This document shows, piece after piece, positions 1 to 5,548 of a DNA stretch of 8,488 nt. The notes beneath the pieces were generated by a model that ran no database searches, was not told the DNA's origin, and saw nothing but the letters and a program-made list of their open reading frames with translations. The position numbers and the translations under genes are program-made. This DNA is from Robiginitomaculum sp. (lineage in GTDB: Bacteria > Pseudomonadota > Alphaproteobacteria > Caulobacterales > Maricaulaceae): assembly GCA_002733385.1 (NCBI GenBank), contig NVVO01000009.1, forward strand, positions 13,850-22,337, written 5' to 3'. The stretch's first letter is position 1. Each line of letters opens with the position of its first letter.

Positions 1-663
1 GGCCCAACCTCCAATTACGGTAAACGGGTTCTGGGTGCCTATGGGGACGAGATAGTCCGGCTTGGCGGGCTGTTGGCCGGGGTGGAAACATATACGGGCA
101 AAGATATAACGGTCATGCAAGAGCCGGCGGCAAAATTGGCAAATATGTTTCCCACGCCGGAAGAAACGGCCATAAACCCTGAATTCGATGACCCTTACCA
201 TGTTATTTTACTGCCCGAGGGCGGCACGGCCTTGCGGTCCTTGGCGCCTTTGCTGACATTTTATAATGAAAATGTCCGCCATGTGCAGATTATGGGCACG
301 GGTCTATGGAACCGCGACGAGGCGGCGAAAGAGCCCGCCTTGGCAGGAGGGATTTTTGCCGGGGTCGATCTCGACGGAAAACTGATTTTTAATGCCAATT
401 ATGACGCAGTTTACGGCGAAGAACCGTCGCGTCTAGCATCTCTGGCTTTTGACGGTGTCAATATCGCCGCTTTTGTCGCCGAAGCTGACATAGACCAGCG
501 GCGCTTGCGCCTCATAGACCCGGCAGGGTTTTTCGGTGTTGACGGCCTGGTGCGATTTACGCCCCAAGGCACGCCTGACCGCGGCCTAGCGGTTTACCAG
601 ATTAAAGGCGGGCGTTTCGTTGTCATAAGCCCGGCGCCAAAATCAACCAACGGCGCGTTTTAG
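1..663 (+). CDS. Penicillin-binding protein activator-like periplasmic protein (LppC/LpoA family), C-terminal part
   Basis: The frame is open from base 1 to the TAG at 661-663, so the start lies outside the window and 220 C-terminal residues are visible. They look like the second half of a type-1 periplasmic-binding fold. Landmarks are LLPEGGTALRSLAPLL (about residues 71-86), a GTGLWN turn (about 101-106), AVYGEEPSRLASLAFDG (about 137-153) and the ending FFGVDGLVRF...RGLAVYQIKGG...VISPAPKS. This pattern is typical of alphaproteobacterial proteins annotated as penicillin-binding protein activator, related to E. coli LpoA. LpoA is an outer-membrane lipoprotein that stimulates PBP1A. Whether the alphaproteobacterial relatives do the same is inferred. 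The lipobox cannot be checked because the N-terminus is missing. A branched-chain amino-acid-binding protein is the alternative, but the ending favours the LppC group. It converges with hemW, with only 30 bp between stop codons. Confidence 0.8.
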   Translation, partial: GPTSNYGKRVLGAYGDEIVRLGGLLAGVETYTGKDITVMQEPAAKLANMFPTPEETAINPEFDDPYHVILLPEGGTALRSLAPLLTFYNENVRHVQIMGTGLWNRDEAAKEPALAGGIFAGVDLDGKLIFNANYDAVYGEEPSRLASLAFDGVNIAAFVAEADIDQRRLRLIDPAGFFGVDGLVRFTPQGTPDRGLAVYQIKGGRFVVISPAPKSTNGAF

Positions 664-728
664 CAATTACCGCCTTTCAGTAATTACCATCTTTCAGCAA
701 TTGCCATCTTGCAGCAATTGATTGCAAA
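661..728. repeat. 17-bp imperfect tandem repeat spanning two convergent stop codons
   Basis: Three full 17-bp units lie at 661-677, 678-694 and 695-711, with a partial fourth from 712. The first two are TAGCAATTACCGCCTTT and CAGTAATTACCATCTTT, and the third differs from the second at four positions. The array contains the TAG of the upstream plus-strand gene (661-663) and the TGA of hemW (694-696 on the minus strand). It therefore encodes roughly the last five to eight residues of HemW. The period is not a multiple of three, so each unit presents a different frame. No GC-rich hairpin followed by a T-run is present, so a classical terminator is not supported. Confidence 0.75.
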
Positions 729-1845
729 GACTGTCCAGTACCATGCGGCCCTTTGGAGTGGCAGACAGACGATCTTCTGAGGTTTGCAATAGCCCTAGCT
801 TTTCAAATTCGGCAATGGTCTCGGGGGCCAGTTTTTGTCCGGAGATTTCCCTATAGCGCGACAGGTTGATACCGCCGGTTATCCGCAAGCCCATCAACAC
901 ATATTCTTCGGCCCAGGCTTGCGAGGAAAGCGTTTCGCGCTCGGCTAAGCCGTGACCTTGCGACTTTACACTGTCGATATAATCTTTGGGCTTAAGCGCG
1001 GCTATACTTGCTGTGCGCATCCCGTTCACGGTCAAGCGGCCATGAGCCCCCGGCCCAACACCAATATAATCCCCGCCGCGCCAATACACCAAATTGTGCC
1101 GCGAACGGGCGGCGGAGGTTTTGGCGAAATTTGACACTTCATATTGCTCGTAATCTGCGCGGGACAATTGACCCATAGCCAGTTCATATAGATCTGCACT
1201 ATGTTCCGAATTTACGGCTTTTGATATACCACGCGCCCCAGCCCTACCAAATGCGGTGCCTGGTTCTATGGTCAATTGGTAGGCAGAAATATGAGCTGCG
1301 CCGCTGGCCATTGCAATTTGCAAATCCTCGCGTAATTCATCCAAATTTTGTCCGGCCCAGCCATAGATCAAATCAGCCGATACGCGCGGCATGATTGCTG
1401 TCGCCATTTCCAGCGCATTTTGTGCTGCTTGGCCGTCATGGTCACGGCCTAGAAATTTCAGTGCAGAATTGTCAAAACTTTGCACCCCGACCGACAATCG
1501 TTCAATGCCCGCCGCGCGCCAATTTTTCAAGCTTTGCGTGTTGATGTCTTTGGGATTGGCCTCAAGACCAATTTCCATGCTGGCGTCCCTGCTCCAGTAT
1601 TGCCCCGCCTGTTCTATAATCCGCCCCAGATGCCCGGCGGTCAATAATGACGGTGTTCCGCCGCCAAAATGAATACTGACCAGCCTGCGCGGGCCGCTCA
1701 AGTCTCGCCAGTATTTCATATCCGCCAGAATTGCATCCACCAGAGCGTCCGTCGTATCCGGCTTGTTTTTATAGACATTAAAATCACAATAGGGGCAAAT
1801 ACGCGCACAAAAGGGCCAATGTATATAAAGGGCGATGTCCTGCAT
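694..1845 (-). CDS. hemW: Heme chaperone HemW (radical SAM, HemN-like)
   Basis: A 383-residue cytoplasmic radical SAM protein. HemW binds heme and is thought to insert it into target proteins, though many databases still call it an oxygen-independent coproporphyrinogen III oxidase. The [4Fe-4S] motif is C13-x3-C17-x2-C20 followed by D21-F22. True HemN has a further cysteine at position 22, so Phe there points to HemW. Other landmarks are the SAM-binding GGGTPSLL (61-68), GLEANPKD (93-100), VGVQSFD (119-125), ADLIYGWAGQ (157-166), AYQLTIEPGT (188-197), YEVSNF (235-240), GVGPGAHG (262-269) and a HemN_C-type end (EEYVLMGLRITGGI). I chose the ATG at 1845. It overlaps the rdgB stop as TAATG and puts the family-typical YIHWPFC near the N-terminus. 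An in-frame start 13 codons upstream would lie inside rdgB. No strong ribosome binding site is visible, so translation is probably coupled to rdgB. The last few codons lie in the 17-bp repeat array. Confidence 0.93.
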   Translation of the reverse strand: MQDIALYIHWPFCARICPYCDFNVYKNKPDTTDALVDAILADMKYWRDLSGPRRLVSIHFGGGTPSLLTAGHLGRIIEQAGQYWSRDASMEIGLEANPKDINTQSLKNWRAAGIERLSVGVQSFDNSALKFLGRDHDGQAAQNALEMATAIMPRVSADLIYGWAGQNLDELREDLQIAMASGAAHISAYQLTIEPGTAFGRAGARGISKAVNSEHSADLYELAMGQLSRADYEQYEVSNFAKTSAARSRHNLVYWRGGDYIGVGPGAHGRLTVNGMRTASIAALKPKDYIDSVKSQGHGLAERETLSSQAWAEEYVLMGLRITGGINLSRYREISGQKLAPETIAEFEKLGLLQTSEDRLSATPKGRMVLDSLCNQLLQDGNC

Positions 1846-2483
1846 TATTGGCCCGGTTGGTTTGGTTGGTCTTGAGGGAACCAAGCCTTGATAAATTTGG
1901 TAAATGCGTCGGCGCGGTGGCTTTTGGCATGTTTCTCCTCTGGGTCAATTTGTGCGAATGTCTGTGTGTCGCCGTCTGCAACAAAAACCGGGTCATAGCC
2001 AAAACCTTTGTCCCCGCGCGGCGGCCAAACCATGCGCCCCTCAACCTTGCCTTCATAGGTATGAACATCGCCGCTTGGAAACGCCAATGACAGCGCACAA
2101 ATAAACCGCGCCGTATCCGGCCCACCTGCCGCTTGCATTTTATTGTGAATTTTTTCCATAGCCATTGAAAAATCCCGAACACCATCCGCACATTCTGCAT
2201 CTTCTGCCCAGCGGGCTGAATAAATACCGGGCGCACCGCCGAGCGCATCCACCGCCAAGCCGCTATCATCCGACAAAGCTGCCATGCCCGCAGCATCGGC
2301 GGCAAGTTTGGCTTTAAGCTCTGCATTGGCGGCGAAAGTGTTTCCGGTTTCCTCCGGGTCGGCCAAGCCCAGATCAGAGGCGGTAAACACCTCTATACCG
2401 TAAGGTTCGAGCAAGGCGTGGATTTCGCGTACCTTGCCTTGATTATGAGAAGCAACGACCAGTTTTTTGAGGGGAGTATGCAC
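1845..2483 (-). CDS. rdgB: dITP/XTP pyrophosphatase (RdgB/HAM1 family)
   Basis: A 212-residue Ham1-type nucleoside triphosphatase that hydrolyses dITP, ITP and XTP to monophosphates and so keeps deaminated purines out of DNA and RNA. Visible motifs are the N-terminal phosphate-binding VVASHNQGKVREI (9-21), the acidic DDSGLAVDALGGAPGIYSAR (72-91), which holds the metal-binding and catalytic acids, FGYDPVFV (161-168) and SHR (188-190). The length is slightly above the usual 195-205 because of a Gln/Pro-rich tail after FIKAWFP. The start is GTG at 2483-2481, with AAGGA about six bases upstream on the minus strand. It is first in a two-gene unit with hemW, the stop and start overlapping by one base. 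In many alphaproteobacteria rph precedes rdgB; here a divergent DUF2975 gene does. Confidence 0.95.
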   Translation of the reverse strand: MHTPLKKLVVASHNQGKVREIHALLEPYGIEVFTASDLGLADPEETGNTFAANAELKAKLAADAAGMAALSDDSGLAVDALGGAPGIYSARWAEDAECADGVRDFSMAMEKIHNKMQAAGGPDTARFICALSLAFPSGDVHTYEGKVEGRMVWPPRGDKGFGYDPVFVADGDTQTFAQIDPEEKHAKSHRADAFTKFIKAWFPQDQPNQPGQ

Positions 2484-2550
2484 TTGATTTCCTTGTTGAA
2501 TTCTTCACTACGGCCTAGCCTTTTTTGTTGCCACGGTAAAGTCTACACAC

Positions 2551-2580
2551 TTGATATTGCGCTTTTTGTCTTGCTATAAA
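2551..2580 (+). promoter_or_regulatory. Candidate sigma70 promoter for the DUF2975/HTH genes
   Basis: A TTGATA box (2551-2556) and a TATAAA box (2575-2580) are separated by 18 bp in the 148-bp divergent spacer (2484-2631) between rdgB and the DUF2975 gene. Initiation would be expected near 2587, leaving a leader of about 45 bases. On the opposite strand a TTGACT (2585-2580) overlaps the -10 box and could belong to an rdgB promoter, but no good -10 box follows it. Called by eye from box match and spacing only. Confidence 0.45.
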
Positions 2581-2585
2581 GTCAA

Positions 2586-2605
2586 TTATTGAATAACGAT
2601 ATATC
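2586..2605. promoter_or_regulatory. Possible operator: two small adjacent palindromes at the expected transcription start
   Basis: TTATT-G-AATAA (2586-2596) and the perfect 8-bp palindrome GATATATC (2598-2605) lie side by side just downstream of the candidate -10 box. That is a usual place for a repressor to bind. The HTH protein encoded two genes downstream is a natural candidate for autoregulation. The region is AT-rich and short palindromes arise there by chance, so this is weak. Confidence 0.25.
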
Positions 2606-2631
2606 AGAAGAACAGAAGGCAAAGGTAATTT

Positions 2632-3192
2632 ATGAGCGTAGAGACACTTTATCCTGATGATAACCAAGACGGGGCTGGGCGCGGTAAAACCAGTCCTTCC
2701 ATTGCATTTTTAAATATCTTGCTCGCCGTAATCTGGTGGGCGGGCTGGGTGTTTTTGTTCTTGTTTGTCTTGGTGTTTTTATATGCGGGTCTGACTTTTC
2801 TAGGGGTGGCATCGTTTAAAAAATCTTTTGTCGAGACGACACCGTTTCTGGTTCTGGTCTCGTCGGGTAGCGTCATCGTGGTGGCTTTGGTGTTTTTGGT
2901 TATTGTCAAACAATTGCGCAAAATAAGCCACACCTTGGTGACGGGCGATCCATTTGTGCCTGAAAACGCCAATCGCCTGCGCACGATCTGGATTGCCGTG
3001 GCAGCTGGAGAAATTATTCGTCTTGGTTCGACTTTCGCGATTTCGTGGTTGAGCAAAAACACCAATACGGTCGATTTACAAGAACCCGATTTGCGCATAT
3101 ATGTCTGGTTTATGGTGTTGGCGGTTATAATCCTTTCCGAAGTGTTCCGCGAGGGTGCGCGCTTGCGCCAAGAACAGAAATTGACGGTGTAA
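2632..3192 (+). CDS. DUF2975 family integral membrane protein
   Basis: A 186-residue protein with about four predicted membrane segments: roughly 24-58 (long, WWAGWVFLFLFVLVFL), 71-93, 116-138 and 155-170. Between segments 2 and 3 is the cytoplasmic-type stretch KQLRKISHTLVTGDPFVPEN with NRLR after it. The end is SEVFREGARLRQEQKLTV. The GDPF...N.NRLR stretch and the EVFREGARLR.EQ.LT tail are hallmarks of DUF2975. The biochemical role of the family is unknown. Its members are commonly encoded beside a small Cro/C1-type regulator, as here, where the next gene starts one base after this stop. The ATG at 2632 has AAAGG six bases upstream. A membrane-bound partner or sensor for the regulator is a reasonable inference, not shown. 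Confidence 0.85.
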   Translation: MSVETLYPDDNQDGAGRGKTSPSIAFLNILLAVIWWAGWVFLFLFVLVFLYAGLTFLGVASFKKSFVETTPFLVLVSSGSVIVVALVFLVIVKQLRKISHTLVTGDPFVPENANRLRTIWIAVAAGEIIRLGSTFAISWLSKNTNTVDLQEPDLRIYVWFMVLAVIILSEVFREGARLRQEQKLTV

Positions 3193-3193
3193 T

Positions 3194-3427
3194 ATGGGTA
3201 TCCGGGTAAATCTTGACCGCGTGCTGTTAGACCGGCGCATGTCCCTAACCGAGCTTTCTGACCGCATTGGCATTACCTTGGCCAATCTGTCTATCTTGAA
3301 AACCGGAAAAGCCCGCGCCGTGCGCTTCACAACCCTCAGCGCTCTATGCCGTGAGCTGGATTGCCAGCCAGCAGATTTGCTGGTCTATGAGCCGGACGAA
3401 AACCAGCACAGCAAGGCGGCGGAATAA
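3194..3427 (+). CDS. Small helix-turn-helix transcriptional regulator (Cro/C1, XRE family)
   Basis: A 77-residue protein made almost entirely of one HTH_3/HTH_26-type domain. MSLTELSDRIGITLANLSIL (16-35) gives the helix-turn-helix. KTGKARAVRFTTLSALCREL (36-55) and DCQPADLLVYEPDE (56-69) complete the five-helix fold. It resembles the YozG-like regulators that accompany DUF2975 membrane proteins. The start ATG follows the upstream stop by one base (TAATATG), so the pair is almost certainly co-transcribed and translationally coupled. No separate effector domain is present, so any signal probably comes from the partner or from oligomerisation. The last two codons and the stop are duplicated in the 13-bp repeat that follows. 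Confidence 0.9.
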   Translation: MGIRVNLDRVLLDRRMSLTELSDRIGITLANLSILKTGKARAVRFTTLSALCRELDCQPADLLVYEPDENQHSKAAE

Positions 3428-3444
3428 ACACGCGGAATAAACAC
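3419..3444. repeat. Perfect 13-bp tandem duplication at the HTH/MscS gene junction
   Basis: GCGGAATAAACAC occurs twice in direct succession, at 3419-3431 and 3432-3444. The first copy ends the HTH gene (Ala-Glu-stop). The second lies directly before the ATG of the MscS gene and offers GGAA eight bases upstream of it, a weak ribosome binding site. The identity of the copies suggests a recent duplication. Confidence 0.85.
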
Positions 3445-3445
3445 T

Positions 3446-4261
3446 ATGGAAATTTTACGCGAATGGTATGGTTTAATTGCTAATTCACCCTATGCGCCCT
3501 TCATACGGGATATCTTTGCCGCCCTCGGTGTTTTTATTCTTGGCTGGATTGTGGCAAGGTGGGCCGATGCGGTGGTGCGCAAGCGGCTTAGTAACAACAA
3601 AGGTTTACAAGCCGACGATACCTACAGGCCTTTAATCGCCATCATTGTGCGCTACGCCATTGTCCTGGCGGCGCTTTACGCGGCGTTGGACATCGCCGGA
3701 ATTGGCGCGGCGTCCTTGCTGGCAGTATTTGGGGCGGCGGGTCTGGCCTTGGCTTTGGCCGTACAAGGCACATTGTCCAATGTTGCGGCCGGGCTGATGT
3801 TGATATTTTTGCGCACCATCAAGGTCGGTGAGTATATTCAAACCCCGGACGTCGAAGGCACGGTGTTGGAAATAGGCCTGTTTACCACAGAAATAAAGTC
3901 CCCGGACGGTGTGTTTATCTCGGTGCCAAATGCGCAGATATGGGCCAAACAAGTCAAAAATTTCTCGCGCTTTAAAACCAGACGTCTGGACATTATTTTG
4001 GAAATTTCCAGGGATAATGATGTCGGACTGGCGCTGGAGGTTTTGCAAAAAACCTTGAGCGCTCATAAATTGGTCACGGCTGATAGCGCCCAAACCGTCA
4101 TATCCGGCTTTACACCAACATCCGTACAGCTTCAGGCAAGGTGCTGGCTCAAGGCGGATAATCTGCGCAGTGATGCATCACAAATACGCCTGTCTCTGCA
4201 CGATGCTTTGCGCGCCGAAGGTGTTAAAATGCCGCCGCTTCCTTTACCTGCCGCCAAATAA
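3446..4261 (+). CDS. Small-conductance mechanosensitive channel (MscS family)
   Basis: A 271-residue inner-membrane protein close in size and layout to E. coli MscS (286 aa). MscS channels open under membrane tension and release solutes during hypo-osmotic shock. TM1 is about 22-40 and TM2 about 63-85. The pore-lining TM3 at 94-123 contains VFGAAGLALALAVQG and TLSNVAAGLMLIF. Against MscS, the pore-constricting leucines are kept (L100 and L104 for L105 and L109). Q107-G108 match the Q112-G113 hinge, while G108 of MscS is Ala here (A103). GEYI (128-131) opens the beta domain, followed by GTVLEIGLFTTEI, SVPNAQIW and NFSR. The C-terminal alpha/beta domain runs to about 260 and ends in Pro-rich MPPLPLP. 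The start lies 18 bp after the HTH stop, so it may share that transcript; the ribosome binding site is weak. Confidence 0.92.
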   Translation: MEILREWYGLIANSPYAPFIRDIFAALGVFILGWIVARWADAVVRKRLSNNKGLQADDTYRPLIAIIVRYAIVLAALYAALDIAGIGAASLLAVFGAAGLALALAVQGTLSNVAAGLMLIFLRTIKVGEYIQTPDVEGTVLEIGLFTTEIKSPDGVFISVPNAQIWAKQVKNFSRFKTRRLDIILEISRDNDVGLALEVLQKTLSAHKLVTADSAQTVISGFTPTSVQLQARCWLKADNLRSDASQIRLSLHDALRAEGVKMPPLPLPAAK

Positions 4262-4267
4262 AACACC

Positions 4268-4297
4268 CATAAATCAGCATAAACCAGCATGAACCTG
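4268..4297. repeat. 10-bp imperfect tandem triplication downstream of the MscS gene
   Basis: Three consecutive 10-bp units lie at 4268-4277 (CATAAATCAG), 4278-4287 (CATAAACCAG) and 4288-4297 (CATGAACCTG). They begin six bases after the mscS-type stop codon. The units drift progressively, which fits slippage followed by point mutation. They have no dyad symmetry and are not terminator-like. The rest of this 127-bp gap (4262-4388) holds the possible -35 box and leader of the VWA gene. Confidence 0.65.
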
Positions 4298-4314
4298 TCA
4301 GCAATTTAACCTGC

Positions 4315-4320
4315 TTGACA
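4315..4320 (+). promoter_or_regulatory. Perfect TTGACA box upstream of the VWA gene, possible -35 element
   Basis: A consensus TTGACA lies 69 bp before the start codon of the VWA gene. At 16-18 bp spacing no good -10 box follows, and the nearest TATA-like sequence (4344-4349) is 23 bp away. Alphaproteobacterial promoters often tolerate a poor -10 box, so a promoter is plausible. An 11-bp palindrome (ATTGT-A-ACAAT, 4354-4364) lies further down, before the ribosome binding site. Confidence 0.3.
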
Positions 4321-4388
4321 TAGTTTCGCCATTTTTCTGCCTGTATATGGTACATTGTAACAATTATTCCAATTTAAAAGGGCACATC

Positions 4389-5543
4389 ATGGCTTTATCT
4401 CGCATTCTTCTTTGTTCCGTATTCGCGTTTTCTGCAATTAACTTCACGGCAATTTCCGCACAAGCGCAAACCGTGCAGGCTGATGAACATCAGCGCAAAT
4501 CACTTTATCACCCCCGCATTCAGATCGCGCTTTTGCTGGATATTTCCAATTCTATGGACGGGTTGATCAATCAAGCCAAATCCCAGCTTTGGACATTGGT
4601 TGGCGAACTGGGTGAGGGTAAGAAATACGGGGAAACCCCGATCATTGAACTGGCGCTTTATGAATACGGCAATAGTAGTTTGTCGGTCAGCAAGGGCTAT
4701 ATCCGCCAGGTTTTATCCTTGACCACTGACCTTGATGATGTGTCCGAGAAACTGTTTGCCCTCGATACCAATGGCGGTCAGGAATACGCCGGACAAGTGA
4801 TTATGAAATCCCTGGACGAGCTTGAGTGGTCGGGGCGCAAAGGCGACATGAAGCTGATTATTATTGCTGGCAATGAGCCTTTCACCCAAGGCCCGGTTTC
4901 GTGGCAAAGTGCTTGCGAACGGGCCAAATCCGGCGGGATCATTATTGACACCATCCATTGCGGCGACGAACAAACCGGCATGCGTACTGGCTGGAAAGAC
5001 GCGGCGGTATGTGCGGGCGGTATATATATGACCATTAACCAGGACGAAAAATATGTGCATGTACCCTCGCCCTGGGACGATGCATTGCTTGATCTCAACC
5101 AGCGTCTCAACGACACATATATTGGTTATGGTCGTCGCGGTACGGAACTTAAAACCAGACAATCCGTACAAGATAGCAATGCCGCCTCCATGAATAAAGG
5201 GGCCGAAATCAGTCGTCTTTACGCCAAATCCAAATCAGGGTATAGCAATGAAAGTTGGGATTTGGTTGATGCCTATAAAAAGGACGAGGCGGGGGTTTTA
5301 GGTTTAAGCGAGGCTGAGATGCCTGCGGAGCTGAAAGGTAAAACCACCGAACAACGTCAGGCGTTTATTGAAGCCAAACAGATCGCGCGGGCTGAAATCC
5401 AAAAACAGATAAGCGAGTTGGGCAAAAAACAAAAGGCTTATGTGGCCGAAAAACGCGTAGCAATGGCCGCGACCAAAACCCTGGACAATGTTATGGTCAA
5501 GGCGGTACGCAAACAGGCGGTTGAGCGCGGATTTGAGTATTGA
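4389..5543 (+). CDS. Exported von Willebrand factor A (VWA) domain protein, function unknown
   Basis: A 384-residue protein with a Sec signal peptide (hydrophobic core about 6-22, likely cleavage after AQA at 24-26), so probably periplasmic. The VWA domain spans about 44-250. It opens with IQIALLLDISNSMDG, the metal-site motif D51-x-S53-x-S55, and continues with ELALYEYGN (87-95), LDTNGGQEYAGQVI (125-138, T127 a possible third ligand), KLIIIAGNEPFTQGPVSW (155-172) and TIHCGDEQTG (188-197). Where classical VWA domains carry an Asp there is AGNEPF, so N162 or E163 may replace it. Residues 320-365 are charged and helical (EAKQIARAEIQKQISELGKK), probably coiled coil. It belongs to an uncharacterised VWA family that I recognise by the SMDGLI, NEPFTQGPV and TIHCG blocks. 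I chose the ATG at 4389 because AAGGG lies six bases upstream and it starts the signal peptide. An in-frame ATG 14 codons earlier (4347) lacks a binding site and would precede the signal peptide. Confidence 0.85.
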   Translation: MALSRILLCSVFAFSAINFTAISAQAQTVQADEHQRKSLYHPRIQIALLLDISNSMDGLINQAKSQLWTLVGELGEGKKYGETPIIELALYEYGNSSLSVSKGYIRQVLSLTTDLDDVSEKLFALDTNGGQEYAGQVIMKSLDELEWSGRKGDMKLIIIAGNEPFTQGPVSWQSACERAKSGGIIIDTIHCGDEQTGMRTGWKDAAVCAGGIYMTINQDEKYVHVPSPWDDALLDLNQRLNDTYIGYGRRGTELKTRQSVQDSNAASMNKGAEISRLYAKSKSGYSNESWDLVDAYKKDEAGVLGLSEAEMPAELKGKTTEQRQAFIEAKQIARAEIQKQISELGKKQKAYVAEKRVAMAATKTLDNVMVKAVRKQAVERGFEY

Positions 5544-5548
5544 GCGCT

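Noticed and set aside
661..728. CRISPR-like array or rho-independent terminator in the convergent 17-bp repeats
   Set aside because: There are no spacers between units and no dyad-symmetric repeat, and no GC-rich stem with a T-run is present.
694..1845. Oxygen-independent coproporphyrinogen III oxidase (HemN)
   Set aside because: The motif is CxxxCxxCDF rather than the CxxxCxxCxC of HemN, and the length of about 380 residues is that of HemW, shorter than HemN.
1846..1884. Earlier hemW start at 1884
   Set aside because: It would place 13 extra residues over the end of rdgB. The ATG at 1845 gives the TAATG overlap and the family-typical N-terminus.
1784..2326. 180-residue minus-strand open frame overlapping rdgB and the start of hemW
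   Set aside because: It lies in another frame of two strongly recognised genes, and its product is rich in Arg, Trp and Met without any domain. It is a shadow frame.
3446..4261. Phage, plasmid or defence-island signature around the plus-strand block
   Set aside because: No integrase, transposase, toxin, nuclease or tRNA-type attachment site was found. The HTH gene is of the DUF2975-partner type, not a phage repressor.
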